Assembly: GCF_029867415.1 (NCBI RefSeq)
Contig: NW_026705403.1
Location: 496,001 to 560,000, forward strand
DNA from: Vicia villosa
Taxonomy: Eukaryota; Streptophyta; Magnoliopsida; Fabales; Fabaceae
DNA: 64,000 bases
Direction: 5' to 3'
Position numbers and translations under genes: made by a program. Position 1 is the first letter of the stretch. Every line of letters starts with the position of its first letter. Below the pieces are notes generated by a model. That model saw nothing but the letters and a program-made list of their open reading frames with translations, had not been told where the DNA came from and made no database searches. Below, piece by piece: positions 24,785 to 36,786 of the stretch.

Positions 24785-26110
24785 GTGGACCAGACGAGTT
24801 GCTAACCTTAGTTAGACTTTGAAAAGATTGCTATCCTTAGATAGACTTGAAAAGGAGAGTGCTAACCGTAGTTAGACTTGAAGAAGAGGCGACACCACCG
24901 TAGCGTGACTCCACAAGGAAGAACCATCCTTAGACGACTCAACCAAATTGCTAACCTTAGTTAGACTTTGAAAAGATTGCTATCCTTAGATAGACTTGAA
25001 AAGGAGAGTGCTAACCGTAGTTAGACTTTGAAAAGAAGACACAACCGTAGCGTGACTCCACAAGGAAGAACCATCCTTAGATGACTCAACCAAATTGCTA
25101 ACCTTAGTTAGACTTTGAAAAGAAGACACAACCGTAGCGTGACTCCACAAGGAAGAACCGTCCTTAGACGACTCAACCAAATTGCTAACCTTAGTTAGAC
25201 TTTGGAAAGAAGACACAACCGTAGCGTGACTCCACAAGGAAGAAACCATCCGTAGACGACTCTACCAAATTGCTAACCTTAGTTAGACTTTGAAAAAGGT
25301 TGCTAACCTTAGTTAGACTTTTGAAGAAGATTGCTAACCTTAGTTAGACTTTGAAGAAGATTGCTAACCTTAGTTAGACTTTGAAGAAGATTGCTAACCT
25401 TAGTTAGGCTTTGAAAAAGATTGCTAACCTTAGTTAGACTTCAAAAAAAGAGACACAGCCGAAGGGTGACACGATAAAGGATGAAACCAGCCGAAGGGGA
25501 ATCCGATCATAATTTGCTAACCTTAGTTAGACTTCAAAAAGAGACACAGCCGAAGGGTGACTCGATAAAGGATGAAACCAGCCGAAGGGGAATCCGATCC
25601 TAATTTGCTAACCTTAGTTAGACTTCAAAAAGAGACACAGCCGAAGGGTGACTCGATAAAGGATGAAACCAGCCGAAGGGGAATCCGATCCTAATTTGCT
25701 AACCTTAGTTAGACTTCAAAAAGAGACACAGCCGAAGGGTGACTCGATAAAGGATGAAACCAGCGACTCGATAAAGGATGAAACCAGCCGAAGGGGAATC
25801 CGATCCTAATTTGCTAACCTTAGTTAGACTTCAAAAAGAGACACAGCCGAAGTGTGACTCGACAAAGGATGAAACCAGCCGAAGGGGAATCCGATCCTAA
25901 TTTGCTAACCTCAGTTAGACTTCAAAAAGAGACACAGCCGAAGGGTGACTCGATAAAGGATGAAACCATCCGTAGACGACTCCACCAAATTGTTAGACTT
26001 TGAAAAAGATTGCTAACCTTAGTTAGACTTTAGAAAAAGGAGGTGCTAACCTTAGTTAGACTTTATTGAAAAAAGGAGGTGCTAACCTTAGTTAGACTTT
26101 ATTGAACACG
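24785..26110. repeat. Complex tandem array in Ogre-3 3' UTR
   Basis: More than twenty copies of a short unit TTGCTAACCTTAGTTAGACTT, interleaved with at least two longer spacer types. One is built on GACACAACCGTAGCGTGACT, CCACAAGGAAGAACC. The other is built on GACACAGCCGAAGGGTGACT, CGATAAAGGATGAAACCAGC. This gives a higher-order repeat of about 110-120 bp in the 25440-25970 part. It lies immediately inside the 3' LTR, the same position as the arrays of Ogre-1 and Ogre-2, but the sequence is unrelated. Confidence 0.9.
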
Positions 26111-26640
26111 GCAAGTGGAAAACTGACCAATGAAACACGATCTTAACGAGGACTAACTTTGCATTCAATCCACCTTGGAGGAAGAGGACAAGACTTCTTC
26201 TGGGAATACATCATCTTGTGCCTTTAGAGCACATACAAACTTGGCTTATGCATTGATGCATGTTTGATTTTTCCATGGCGTAATGCTCCATATTCATGGA
26301 AATGCTACGCGTTTTTGTAGATGCAATGTGAATGCAATGATTACTATATGCAAGGCGCCAAATAAAGGCAATAGTGTGATTGAGAAGCAGAATCATTGGG
26401 GTCCCTTCGGGGAGTATTCCATTGAATTTCATCTTTGACCTCGGGAGAGGTAAACACCAGGGAGAATCCCCTTAGTGTTAAGAATTCTGTGGGGGTGCCA
26501 ATAAACATTGGACTTTGACTTGCGGGATACACTTCTGATTGTTGACTTGAAGAAAATTTTGACTTCTCACCATGTGCCATTGTTTGGAGAATTTTCAGCT
26601 CGAGGAGATTCCCTCAACTCACCTTGTTGTGGATAAGAAA
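26111..26640 (-). other. Ogre-3 internal non-coding DNA
   Basis: Nothing recognisable. Short ORFs on the - strand (26211-26580) have no known domain and no homology to Ogre gag or pol that I can see. Confidence 0.5.
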
Positions 26641-26664
26641 TCTTGATAAGGAACTCTTTATGGG

Positions 26665-26885
26665 ATGAGTGGAACAACTCCGAGGAGAAATAAACTCCTA
26701 TACTTGGGGAGAGAATGAATTCTCAGGAGAAATAAACTCCTATACTTGGGGAGAGAATGAATTCTCAGGAGAAATAAACTCCTATGCTCGGGGAGTGACT
26801 TTTCCAGGAGAAATAAACTCCTATGCTTGAGGAATGGAATCAACTCTCAGGAGAAATAAACTCCTATGCTCAGGGAGTGACTTGT
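26665..26885. repeat. Second tandem repeat in Ogre-3 (about 50-60 bp unit, four to five copies)
   Basis: Repeats of AGGAGAAATAAACTCCTATG followed by CTCGGGGAG. AGGAG...CTCCT makes each copy a small hairpin. The 61-codon - strand ORF here is repeat-derived. Confidence 0.85.
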
Positions 26886-28400
26886 TGGGGAAAAGCATTA
26901 TGATACCTATCAACTTCATGATGGTCAACTGCATTTTATAAGTGAATGATGGTTCCCAAAAGATTGTGCCCCAGCATATTCAAGCGTCTGAAATATTCTT
27001 TCTCTTGATCCACAGATCCTTGAAGAGATTTTTTCCGAATCTCGACGTAACTGCCCCAGATTGAGTGAGTTTGAGAGATTCCTCGACGTCACTACTTCAG
27101 ATTGATTGAAATCAAGAGAGAGATTCACCGACTTGATTAACCCAGATTGATTGAGTTTGAGATGTCAAACCTTGATTTGTTTGCCCCATATAGGCTGAAC
27201 TCACGAGAGAGATTCCTCGTCGTGACTGCCCCTGATTATGTACATCTTATCAGAATCCTCAAGTTTGCTTCCCTTGAAGTCAACCAAACTATGGAAGCAA
27301 CTTTATCATATTCAATGGAGTCTTCAAACTCTTCCCCTCAAGGATACTTAAAAAACCGCATCTACTCAACAGAGTATTCAGACTTCTCCCCTCAGGGTAA
27401 TCAATCAAAGAAGATATCGACTGATTATGCTCATTGGAGTCTTTTAGGCAACATGCCCCTTGATATATTAGTCAACGAGGTCCACAAAATGCACTTGCTC
27501 AATGGAGCCTTCATACAACTTGCTTTGAAACCAGTCTCTGAAATGATTGCTTTTTTATTTTACGGAGTTCTCGAGTCTCTTTTATTTTGACATGGTCAAG
27601 CTCTTCATGGATTCTCATCATGGAAACTTCCTTGATGTTTAAGCAAATGTTTTGTATGCAAAAGAATGTTAATTCTAAGAATGATAATTCTAATACAAAG
27701 CCTATGCTAGTCTTGAAGTTTAAAACTTTTTATGCAATGAGGTGGCCACCTCTTGTGAATGAAATGCAAAGCGGGCATACAATACCAACATATATGTGTT
27801 ACGCTTCATTGAGAGTCAGTTAAATGCTATTTCATGGGAGTGTATTTTCGGAATAAACCCTACTTCAATTAGGACTTTTAAGGGTTGTAACTTGGCCAGG
27901 TTTATGTTTCAGAAACAAAGGATTTTAGGCTCAAAATTATTTGGTGCCCACCCCCTTCATGATGTTCTCCACTCCTAAGTTCAATTAACTCAACATGAGT
28001 GCTCATTCCTCACAAGGAATTTTGAAATGGTTGAGGAATCAATGAGGTTTTTCAGACATGGCAGTCGCTCACCTTTTATTCTTCTGATTCATTACCACAC
28101 GACTTTGTTCTTTCTTTATTTTCACCATCATTTTCTTTTTATTGCCATATTCTTTTCTTTATCCTTTTCTTTTCTTTCTTTTTTTTTTTGCAATATTTTT
28201 TCTTTTTCTTTCTTGAACAAGTCGTGTGACCTCGCATTGTTTTTGATTCGTTGGAAGTGATTGCGACTGCCTCATTCCATGATTAATGAAGAATTACCAT
28301 TGTGGCATCATCATCTTTTGTCCTCTTGGTAGGTGAAGGATAACCATTACGGTTTTGACTTTCCTCAACCTTTTGAAGGATAACCATTCTTGTATCCTTA
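26886..28400. other. Ogre-3 internal DNA without a recognised gene
   Basis: It contains two or three diverged blocks like GAGAGATTCCTCGACGTCAC around 27000-27220 and a T-rich stretch at 28120-28215. A 147-codon + strand ORF at 27147-27590 shows no known domain and runs antisense to the element. I do not call it a gene. Confidence 0.5.
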
Positions 28401-28439
28401 GATGCATATCATTTGTGAGTTTTGAACACTTGATCAAGT

Positions 28440-28600
28440 TAAATGAACACTACCCTGCCCCAGGGTAAAAAATAAGGGTTTTTTTTTTTTTGTATTAGAA
28501 AAGAAACTCCTACTTCAAGGCTCAAAGGGGTTAACGAGGGTCTATCTCCCTTATATCTCCGGTGTTTAGGGATTTGAAATAATGCCTGTACATCATCAGC
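28440..28600 (-). other. Block shared by Ogre-2 and Ogre-3 non-coding regions
   Basis: Read on the - strand, GGAGATATAAGG, the CCTCGTTAACCCCTTTGAGCC stretch, AGTAGGAGTTTCTTTTCT and CCTGGGGCAGGGTAGTG occur in the same order as in Ogre-2 at about 12695-12810. The two defective elements therefore descend from related non-autonomous Ogre lineages, or both keep an old Ogre 3' UTR. Confidence 0.7.
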
Positions 28601-29685
28601 AGGGTTTTATTCAAAAACACACAATTAGGGATTTTGCATTTTTATTGTCATCATTCTCCCTCCGCTCGTTGCCTAAGCAAGAGATTAATAAAGTTGGTAT
28701 CGTAATGCCAAAAACTTTTTTTTTTTTGAGTGAAAACGAATGGATTACTTCAAGACAAACATAAACAATGCATTATGATTTTCATTCAGAAATTAACAAA
28801 TTTTTACATACTAGCAATGCTTAAACAAACAACAAAATGTTAGGAATGAGAATGCAATAAAGAACTACATGAATGCCCTTGTTGAGGAGACTTGACTCCG
28901 TCTGGACTTATTGCTCTTGAATACTTTTTTCAGTTTTGATACCCCATTGAGACTTCAACTTGTGCATAAGACCTCTTGGAGTGGATTGTGGTTATTCCGA
29001 AATCAACGAGGACTTGAATTCTGCCTTTGAATGTCCTACCACCTTCAGTTGAATGGCTAGGTGCCCCAGCATGGTAATCACTTAGCATTATCATATGTTC
29101 CTTCCACACACTTCAGATTACTTCCCAGAAGTATATTCCAACAAAGGCGTACAAGAGTGGTGCATTTTTGCCTTACTTTAGGGATTCGAGCGATGCAAAT
29201 GATGCAATACTCAAGATAGACAATGTCTTGCTTATCCCTCAGTCGGGAGCCCCAAATATAGATGCTAGAATAGTAATCACCATTATAAATGGAAGAAGAT
29301 AGTATGATCATCACACTCAGGAGAGCTACGTGTGGTAAGGAAATCCCAAAACACCAACTGGAATACCAACAATCAAGGATATAACTGAGTACAAGGCATT
29401 GAAATTACATCACTTCGTTTCCCATATTGTTTCTGTCTCATATTCTTTCTTTCTCTGTTGACGGTCAAATGTCAATGAGAAGAAAATTTCGGGAAGAGAT
29501 GACTCATGATATGAAGCCAAAGCTTGAGAATGAGAAATGTCTTCGTAGAACCCTCTTGATTATCACATGGAAAAATATTCTGACGAAGTTGCACAAGAAT
29601 TTGTAGTGCTTTAAGGGATTCGAGCATGCGAATGGTGCAATGCTCAAGATAGACAATGTCTTGCTTATCCCTCAATCGGGAGCCC
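28601..29685 (-). other. Ogre-3 internal non-coding DNA with a duplicated 80-bp segment
   Basis: A segment of about 80 bp around 29171-29255 recurs with about 90% identity at 29608-29690; both contain CAAGATAGACAATGTCTTGC, which holds the palindrome CAAGATAGACAATGTCTTG. The ORFs over the two copies look alike for that reason. No protein family was recognised. Confidence 0.6.
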
Positions 29686-29689
29686 CAAG

Positions 29690-30190
29690 CATCTTCCACA
29701 TATGTACAAGAGATGAATACCACTTTTGCTTGCATGTCCAAACTATCCAGAGAGAAAATAAATGACCTTTGCAGCTATTGACATCAAGCACTAGGCACAA
29801 TCCAACGATGTCTATATCAATGGAGTCATAATATTCTATGGCTTTCAACCTTGTCTTCAAGAGGTGGAATCTTTTTTGTTATTTCAATAATCAAGAGCCT
29901 GAAGACTTCAAATTCCAGACCGTTCTCATGATGCGAAATCTCCTTAATAAGAATAGGAATCTTAACAGTATTTCTGACATTTTGATTCACAAGACCTTCT
30001 CTCTTGAGGTGAGATTGACATTTGCATTTGGCCTTTAAGGAACTTGTCTCAATTCTTCTTGTCAAAGAGAAAAAGCTTGAATAACCTCCATGCATTGATT
30101 CATAATCCCCATTTTTGCTCTCATTTCATTCGAATCCTCACGGAGTTGTTCCATCATTAACTTTCGAGCACGTAGAGGTGAGAAGTCATT
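29690..30190 (-). pseudogene. Eroded gag N-terminal relic in Ogre-3
   Basis: Near 30155 on the - strand a short open stretch reads MMEQLREDSNEMRAKMGIM, followed after a stop by a glutamine-rich piece; it looks like the coiled-coil start of a Tat-type gag. Further on, the frame from 29860 reads TRLKAIEYYDSIDIDIVGL. It aligns by eye with Ogre-1 ERLRSVEIQKVPGLDFEEL, just before the LVPGV motif. The frames do not connect and the capsid core is missing. This is the only coding remnant I can support in the element, and it is weak. Confidence 0.4.
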
Positions 30191-31147
30191 TTGTTGTTGA
30201 AGTCAGAATTTGAGTAGGAAGGGCCCCATAAGCTTCCGAGAGAACTATGAAATGCATGATAGTATGAATGCATGTTTCATTTCTAAGGGATCCTAAAGTC
30301 TTTTCACACTTTTGTTTCTCTTTTACTCTTTTTTTTTTTGCATATAGTATCTTTTCTTTTTTTTCTTTTCCATCTTTTTTGTTTTTCTACTTTTTTGTTT
30401 TTTTTTCTACTTTTTTGGTTTCCTCTTTTTTTGGAAATAGACTTTAGGATCCCCCACAAATGAGGTGGATAAAGCAATGATGTTATGCAATGCAAAAGCA
30501 TGGGATCAAGGTCTATATAATCTTAGTAACCATTATACAATCCTCTGAATAACTGATGTAGGTTAGATGTCATGAGATCAAAGGTCCGACACCTTTTTGA
30601 ATACCAGGAGAACCAATAGTCACCAACAGAATAGAATAGTCACCAACGGTACCCGTCATGAATATCCCACCCCACTCACAGGTGAATCTAGGTCAAGGTA
30701 GGTCAAAAGGTCTCCAGCGTTAGCAACTCTCCTGAAACACCATCATTGTTGCAAATACATGCCAACAACGGTATCCCATTCGAGTCTCAGCTGGTCGTGG
30801 GTCTCATGATCGCAATCAACAGAACCTGACATTCTGTTGGCGTCATGACTATCCACTCTATCCTAGGTATCCTATGTGTTAACTCTGGCCTGGGTATTGG
30901 GCCTTTTACCTCATAGAACAACCCACCCAACCTGCAAAACAGAACAGAAGACCCCAAGGAACACAGAATATAATCCATATGCATGATGTGCAAACAGAAA
31001 TAAACATGATATGCAAGCAGAAAAGTAAACATGTAAACATATATACAAGGTATAGACATGAAAACAAATAAACACCTAGTAAATAAACAAACAAACGCAG
31101 GCTAGGATCGACTCACTAAGGATGGACCAGCAACAGGTCTATCAACA
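30191..31147 (-). other. Ogre-3 leader
   Basis: Non-coding. On the - strand near 30870 it contains GATACCTAGGATAGAGTGGATAGTCATG in two overlapping blocks, comparable to CTAAGATTAGGAGCGGCATAGTCATGG of the Ogre-1 leader. A T-rich tract (A-rich on the - strand) lies at 30300-30440. Confidence 0.5.
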
Positions 31148-31165
31148 TCCCCAGCAGAGTCGCCA
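31148..31165 (-). other. Ogre-3 primer-binding site
   Basis: Read on the - strand it is TGGCGACTCTGCTGGGGA, identical to the Ogre-1 PBS, two bases after the LTR end at 31168. This fixes the element orientation. Confidence 0.88.
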
Positions 31166-31167
31166 GC

Positions 31168-34100
31168 TGTCGCTACCGCGAAAAATGGAATCAGAGTCGC
31201 CACCAATATATTTATCCCATAAGGGAAAGGAATATCAGAAAACCTAACTCGAAACAAGACCAAGGTCTTTCGACCAGAGAACAGGGTACGGGAGTCGGTT
31301 ACGCAAGGGGAAGGTGTTAGCACCCCTCACGCCCATCGTACTCGATGGTATCCACCTATGTTTGTTTCTATCTAAAGGGTGTATCTATGTCTAAAACCTA
31401 AATGCGAATGCATGCAAAAGAAATACGGGGAAAAGAAGGAATTATTTACAAGTGTGTTCGCTTAGGCCCCGCGACCCAATGCCTACGTATCCTTTTCAGG
31501 AATCAGAACGACCGTAGTTCGGCTCCATAGTTTCCATCTGTTTTGTGTTTTTTAGTTGAACAGAGGTTAAGGTCACAATCCACGATGCTCGACCTTTGGA
31601 GACTTATACGCCTACTTTTGGAAAGGACTTAACTTGTTCTTAAGCGCCTAACAAGGCAAAAGAATGAACTTGGGTTTGTGTTTTTTATGTAACTACATGA
31701 TGAACAAAACCCAATACAAGGTTTCGCACCACTTCGTCACTTTGTTTTAATTCGAGCCTTTATTAAGTGATTTAAATGTTTTTGGTTGAGTATTTTTTAA
31801 GGGAATTTACTTTGCGATTTGAATCACATAAAATGTATAATGATCGAGAAGCAGATTAGGGAATGGATCCCACTCACTTCTATCCCATTATATAATGTTC
31901 AAGAAACAGATTAGGGAATGAATCCCACTCATTTCTATCCCATTAATTAATGTTTGAGAAACAGATTAGGGAATGAATCCCACTCACTTCTCTCCCATTA
32001 AGTAGTGACCGAGAAACAGATTAGGGAATGAATCCCACTCATTTCTATGCCATTAAGTGATTGAGAAACAGATTAGGGAATGAATCCCACTCATTTCTCT
32101 ATCACTTTCTTAGTGTGATTCGCCTCTTTATTTATTAATGTTTTAAAGTTGAAAAGGAAAAAGAATGAACAAAAGGGAACTAACCTATTCTCTAATCTAA
32201 GTTATTCTAATCTACAAATGGCCCTAAGGTCAAGGATAAGGGATCTCTACCTATGTTATCATGCATAGACTACAACCTAAGTTGTTCTATGTGACTAATC
32301 TTAATGAAGATTGAAGTCACCGCCCTAAGGAAACATGGTAAGCATATGGTAAGAGTTAAGAAAAGCAACAAGCAAGGTAGGTGACTTAATGAAGTCCCTA
32401 ACCAAGTCTACTCCTAGGAGAGACTACACATAATGAATCCCAAGAGAAAACAATCCACAAAAGATGGAGGAAGAACAAACAATCGTCGCCTCTTAAACTA
32501 ATAACAATCAAAGTGTGAAAGAAGAGGAAAAGCATGAAAATGGGAGAAGAAAGCCCTAGGGCAGTAGCAAACCAATGAAATTAGTGTCCTAAATCAAACA
32601 CAAAAACATCATTACATCTCACAACAATATTCACAAGAGGTTACCAAAGTATCGCATGAATCGTTACTTAACAATTAGCAAACATGTATCAATTAGTCAA
32701 AACAAAAAGAGAATGAAAACATGAGCTAAACTTGAGGTCAGTAGCATATTAATTATAGGTCTAAGGCTTTTTACCAATCTATGTTAGTCAATTAGCTTGA
32801 AACAACGCAAAGCTCTAACAAAAACTAGACAAAACTAGGTCAAAACTAGTTAGTAAGTTCAAATGGTGAATGAAGTTAGAAAAATGTAATCAAATGATGG
32901 AAGTCAGTAGCTAATAACCTCTAATAAGTGTCTAAACAATCATGGAATCAAGTCACAAAGTTACATACAAAATTATAGGTCATTTGGACAAGTTACAACA
33001 CAATCGTTAGCCAAAAGCAAGTTATTTACAAGTAACAAAGAAAAATCAAGTAAAATAAGAAAACATGACTTGAAAAATTCAACTCCAGGTCTTAGGACCT
33101 CTAAACATCCCTACTTATATGTACAAAAAGAAACTAAGTCAATTGCATAAAGGCAAAGCAAATTATAGGTCAAATTCACATGGTTATCCGTTTAGGAACG
33201 TACATAAATCGGGTATAGAAAATCTAATGAAAACCTAACCAAAACATAGAATTAAACTTTTATTTTTTTCACACAATATGGTATATGAGTCTACTGATAT
33301 CACACAAAAAATGGCAATCAAATTCTACTCCTAAGGTATTAAACAAAATTAATTTGCAAAACCGATCAAACTTAAAGACACAATGAACACACTAAAGAAA
33401 ATGATTTATTAAAACCAACAAACTAAGTGCTAAAAATCTAACAAAAATATCACAAATTTCTACACACATTATTCTATTTAAAACCTATTTTTATTTATTT
33501 TTTATTCAATGGGAAGAAGATTTATGAAGCAAAAGTTGGAGAGAAAACAGTTTGAGATAAGATACAAATCTGCCTAAAGATGGGGTGTAGTAGTAAAAAA
33601 AAAAAGAACCATATTCCAGTTATTGGCGCGTTTGGGCCATACAAGAGGGAGTGCAGAAAACAACAGCGCTAAGGCCCAATCAACACACGTGGCCCGTTAA
33701 CACTTTATTATCCCATTTTTTATTCACATTTTACTATTCTCTAACAGCATGATGTTTGTTCATTTATTCAAGTGGCCAGATTAAGGAAAAAGAAAAAAGC
33801 AACGTGACATGATACTAATAGGGACCTTTATCAATTGGTCAAATATAATTTAAGTGACTACAGGACAAAAACCGATTTTAACCAATCAATGATCAACACT
33901 ACATTTTGTATCCAAAAAACTTTGAATTAAAATAAGACAAAAAGGAAATAGGAAAAAACTACAGCCATCAGGAAGCTGCCACGTCAAGGGTCCCATAAAG
34001 ACCATGCAGACGCCGGAACTTATTTCCGGTCGTCTTCTCCGTTCGGTCCTCGCCGGAGCTCCACCCTAACTTGCCCAGAAACGCAAAAAGCGATCACCTT

Positions 34101-36786
34101 CCCACTCGGAATTTCGTGTGGATTCCGAATATGGCCTTAGTTCTCTCTAAATCTTTCTCTAAAGTCCAAACCGTGGCCATTATCAAAACCCTAACCTCAT
34201 GAACTTTCAATAAAACGCTAAATCTACCCATCAACGAAATCCTCACAACATATAGCATTCGTATACATCATTCCAACAATCAAGCGAAAACTAATTTACA
34301 GAAAATGAATGATGAAGTCAAGAATCAAATTCATGCCCTAACCATGTCACTACAATGCTAAGAAGAATCAGAAGACGTACCTGAATGATGAACGGTTCTT
34401 GAGTTATAACAGACTTCAGAAAACTCTACTAGCCTCACATTCTTGATGATGAAATCGTTAGCCTTGAAATCTATCACCGGAGCCTCTGAGAGATGGACTC
34501 AGAAGGCGTATACACTGAAGGAGGATGTTTCTTGGCTCAAAATTCCAATCATGGGAAGAAGATGATGATTACAGTGCTGACTATTCATGGAAAGTGATAG
34601 TGTTGGCATTGATGAATGTTGAAGGAGGAGGCTATCTTGATGAGGAGATTCGGTGGAGATTGACAGAGAAGGTTGAGAGAGAAAGCCAAGTTTTTGTTGT
34701 TTGCGGAGAGGGAAAAATCATGAGAGTGATGGTGCAGGTTTTGTAGTGAAGATGAAGGTCCAGGGAGTTTGTTGTAGTTTTTTATGGTTAGTTATGGAGG
34801 TTGTTAGAGAAAGATGCCAAATGAAGATGATGGTGAAAACCGTTAGAGAAACTGTTATTGATGGTTGAAGTTGGAGTGAGAGTGAGAGCCATGAGAAAAG
34901 AGAGGAGAAAGATGAGAGGATAGTGTGAAAATTGAGGCGTGTTTTGATACTGAGAAAAAGAAAAAGTTCTGGAGCGTGTGTGTAGTGTAGCTCATGTGTA
35001 GAGGATTATTATTCAAACACTTAATGAACAAGTTTGCTCTTTGTAGAAAGTTTTTCTACTGCTTTTTATGTGGCACGTGCATGGCTTGGTGATTTTCATA
35101 TTTATGTGGTGGTGTAGTAATGTATGGTGTAGTGTTGGATTATTATAGTTTATGCATGGAGTTATGGTGGAGTAGCTGATAGATTCTTCTCAACACTTAA
35201 TGAGCAAAGGTGGTATTTTAAGTAAACCTGTTATTCACTTTACGCATGCATGCTTGTTTTGGCAAACTTTCGTACCGGTTCGATTCCTTGCGTGGCTATG
35301 ACTTCGTGTGCACATAATTCACTTATTCTCTCATCATTCTTCTCAAACTTAGCATCATGATGAGAGATAAGTTGGATAGAAGAGAAATGAAGTTGGTAAC
35401 CTTAGGGAATGTGGCTGGAATACCATGTATTTTCCTTTCAAAGTCAGGCCCTTGGACTAGTTAGAAAATTCTCTGCAGAATTCTAAATATCCAATCTAAC
35501 ACGCTAAGTGAGACGTCGACTTCTCTCTTCCGTATCTCTTGATCCAAACCCCATCTGGACTTAATTCCTTTTACAAAGTCGTAAACGACAATGAGGAGAA
35601 CAAGTCTATAGTTGAACACATTCTGAACCGGAGCACGGACTCGAGCGAAAATTGCCCTCAAAGATTCAATCGCAATTACTCATGAAACTTTTTCCATATT
35701 CTGCTAGCTGCTAGGCAACAAATATTTAGAAACACCAACTTTTAGGCTTTATAACTTTGCATCCAAACATCTACTAAAGAGACTTCCAACTACAAAGTTT
35801 TAGCTTGCTATGAATTGGGTAACTTCATAGTTGAAGATATCTTGATTTAAGGACCGGATCACTATGAAAATCATCACGAAAGTCTTGCACATAATCATTC
35901 TTACACTTCCAAAATATTGCTTTCATTGGAAAATAACAGCTTGACTCATGAACTTCAACAACTTGTAACTTTTGATTTAAAATCCAAATGGAGAAACCTC
36001 CAACTAAAAATTTGTAACATGCCATGAATAGAACAATGTTACTCTTGACATCATTCCAAGATAAAACCCTGAATCACGTGTCATTGGATCCTGAAGTCAG
36101 TTATTCACCCATTCTCAAATTCCTCCAAAAATTCTCCAAGTAGAACTTTCCTTTTTTGGCATTTCTTCTTTTAACCAACTTTCCTAAAATGGAAATTGTT
36201 ATTTAAATCTTGGTTTTAATTATTTGGGTTGACTTTTCTTTGACCAAATTTCCACCAAGAATCAATATCGGACAGTTGATTTTGACAAAAAAGTCAACTG
36301 TTTGACTTTTCCGGCTTCAAATAAATTTTCTGATTAATCGATCTCCGATTCCAATTCAAATCAATAATCAGCCACAGAAACTCAACTACACACCTTCACA
36401 CGAGCCTCACTCCATCTCACACTATAAAATCATATCCTGATTAAATGTTGACCAAAAAGTCAACTGCGTTGACTTTGGTTAGAACCCTGATTTGGGAGAC
36501 CATATGATTTGCGAGCTTGTATCCTTCAATCAAAGCTTTGGATTGAAGATAATGGAGCCCTAATCTTAGGAGAGCTTCAATGCGGATGATGTCATACAAT
36601 CAGACTTCAGATCCTCTCTTATGAACCAAGAAATTTCTTCAACAAAGCGCTTTTCTCATCAATTCTGGATAGTAACCATGATATGGATGAATGTAATGGA
36701 TGAATGGCCTATATGAGGTATGCACATGAATGTAAGGTGAGGACCAATTGGGGAATAAATAAATGGGCAAATTTTGGGGTGCAACA
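31168..36786 (-). repeat. Ogre-3 5' LTR (5619 bp)
   Basis: Same length as 19023-24641, and no difference was found in the parts compared. The tandem array copy is at 31846-32109 and the PBS-core copy at 31194-31202. The right edge CAACA is followed by the target duplication CTCTG (36787-36791). Confidence 0.93.

Larger units (their letters stand above)
19023..36786 (-). mobile_element. Ogre-3: very young, coding-deficient Ogre derivative with 5.6-kb LTRs
   Basis: On the - strand the element starts TGTTGCACCCCAAAATTTGCCC at 36786 and ends GCGGTAGCGACA at 19023. Both LTRs are 5619 bp, and I found no difference in the parts compared; translated LTR ORFs are also identical. The PBS (31148-31165) and PPT (24642-24656) place the 5' LTR on the right. 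The 6.5-kb interior has a leader, an eroded gag fragment and tandem arrays, but no protease, RT, RNase H or integrase. Its size and lack of coding fit a large retrotransposon derivative (LARD). It is inserted in the Ogre-1 gag-pro ORF with a perfect 5-bp duplication. Confidence 0.93.

Noticed and set aside
24785..26110. Regular repeats with spacers resembling a CRISPR array
   Set aside because: Spacers are themselves repeated, the locus is plant retrotransposon DNA and there are no cas genes. It is a 3' UTR tandem array.
27147..27590. 147-codon + strand ORF inside Ogre-3
   Set aside because: Antisense to the element, no recognisable domain, and overlapping repeated GAGAGATTCCTCG blocks. Chance ORF is the simpler reading.
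28027..28260. 77-codon ORF rich in Phe/Leu suggesting a membrane peptide
   Set aside because: It comes from a T-rich low-complexity tract inside a non-coding retroelement region.
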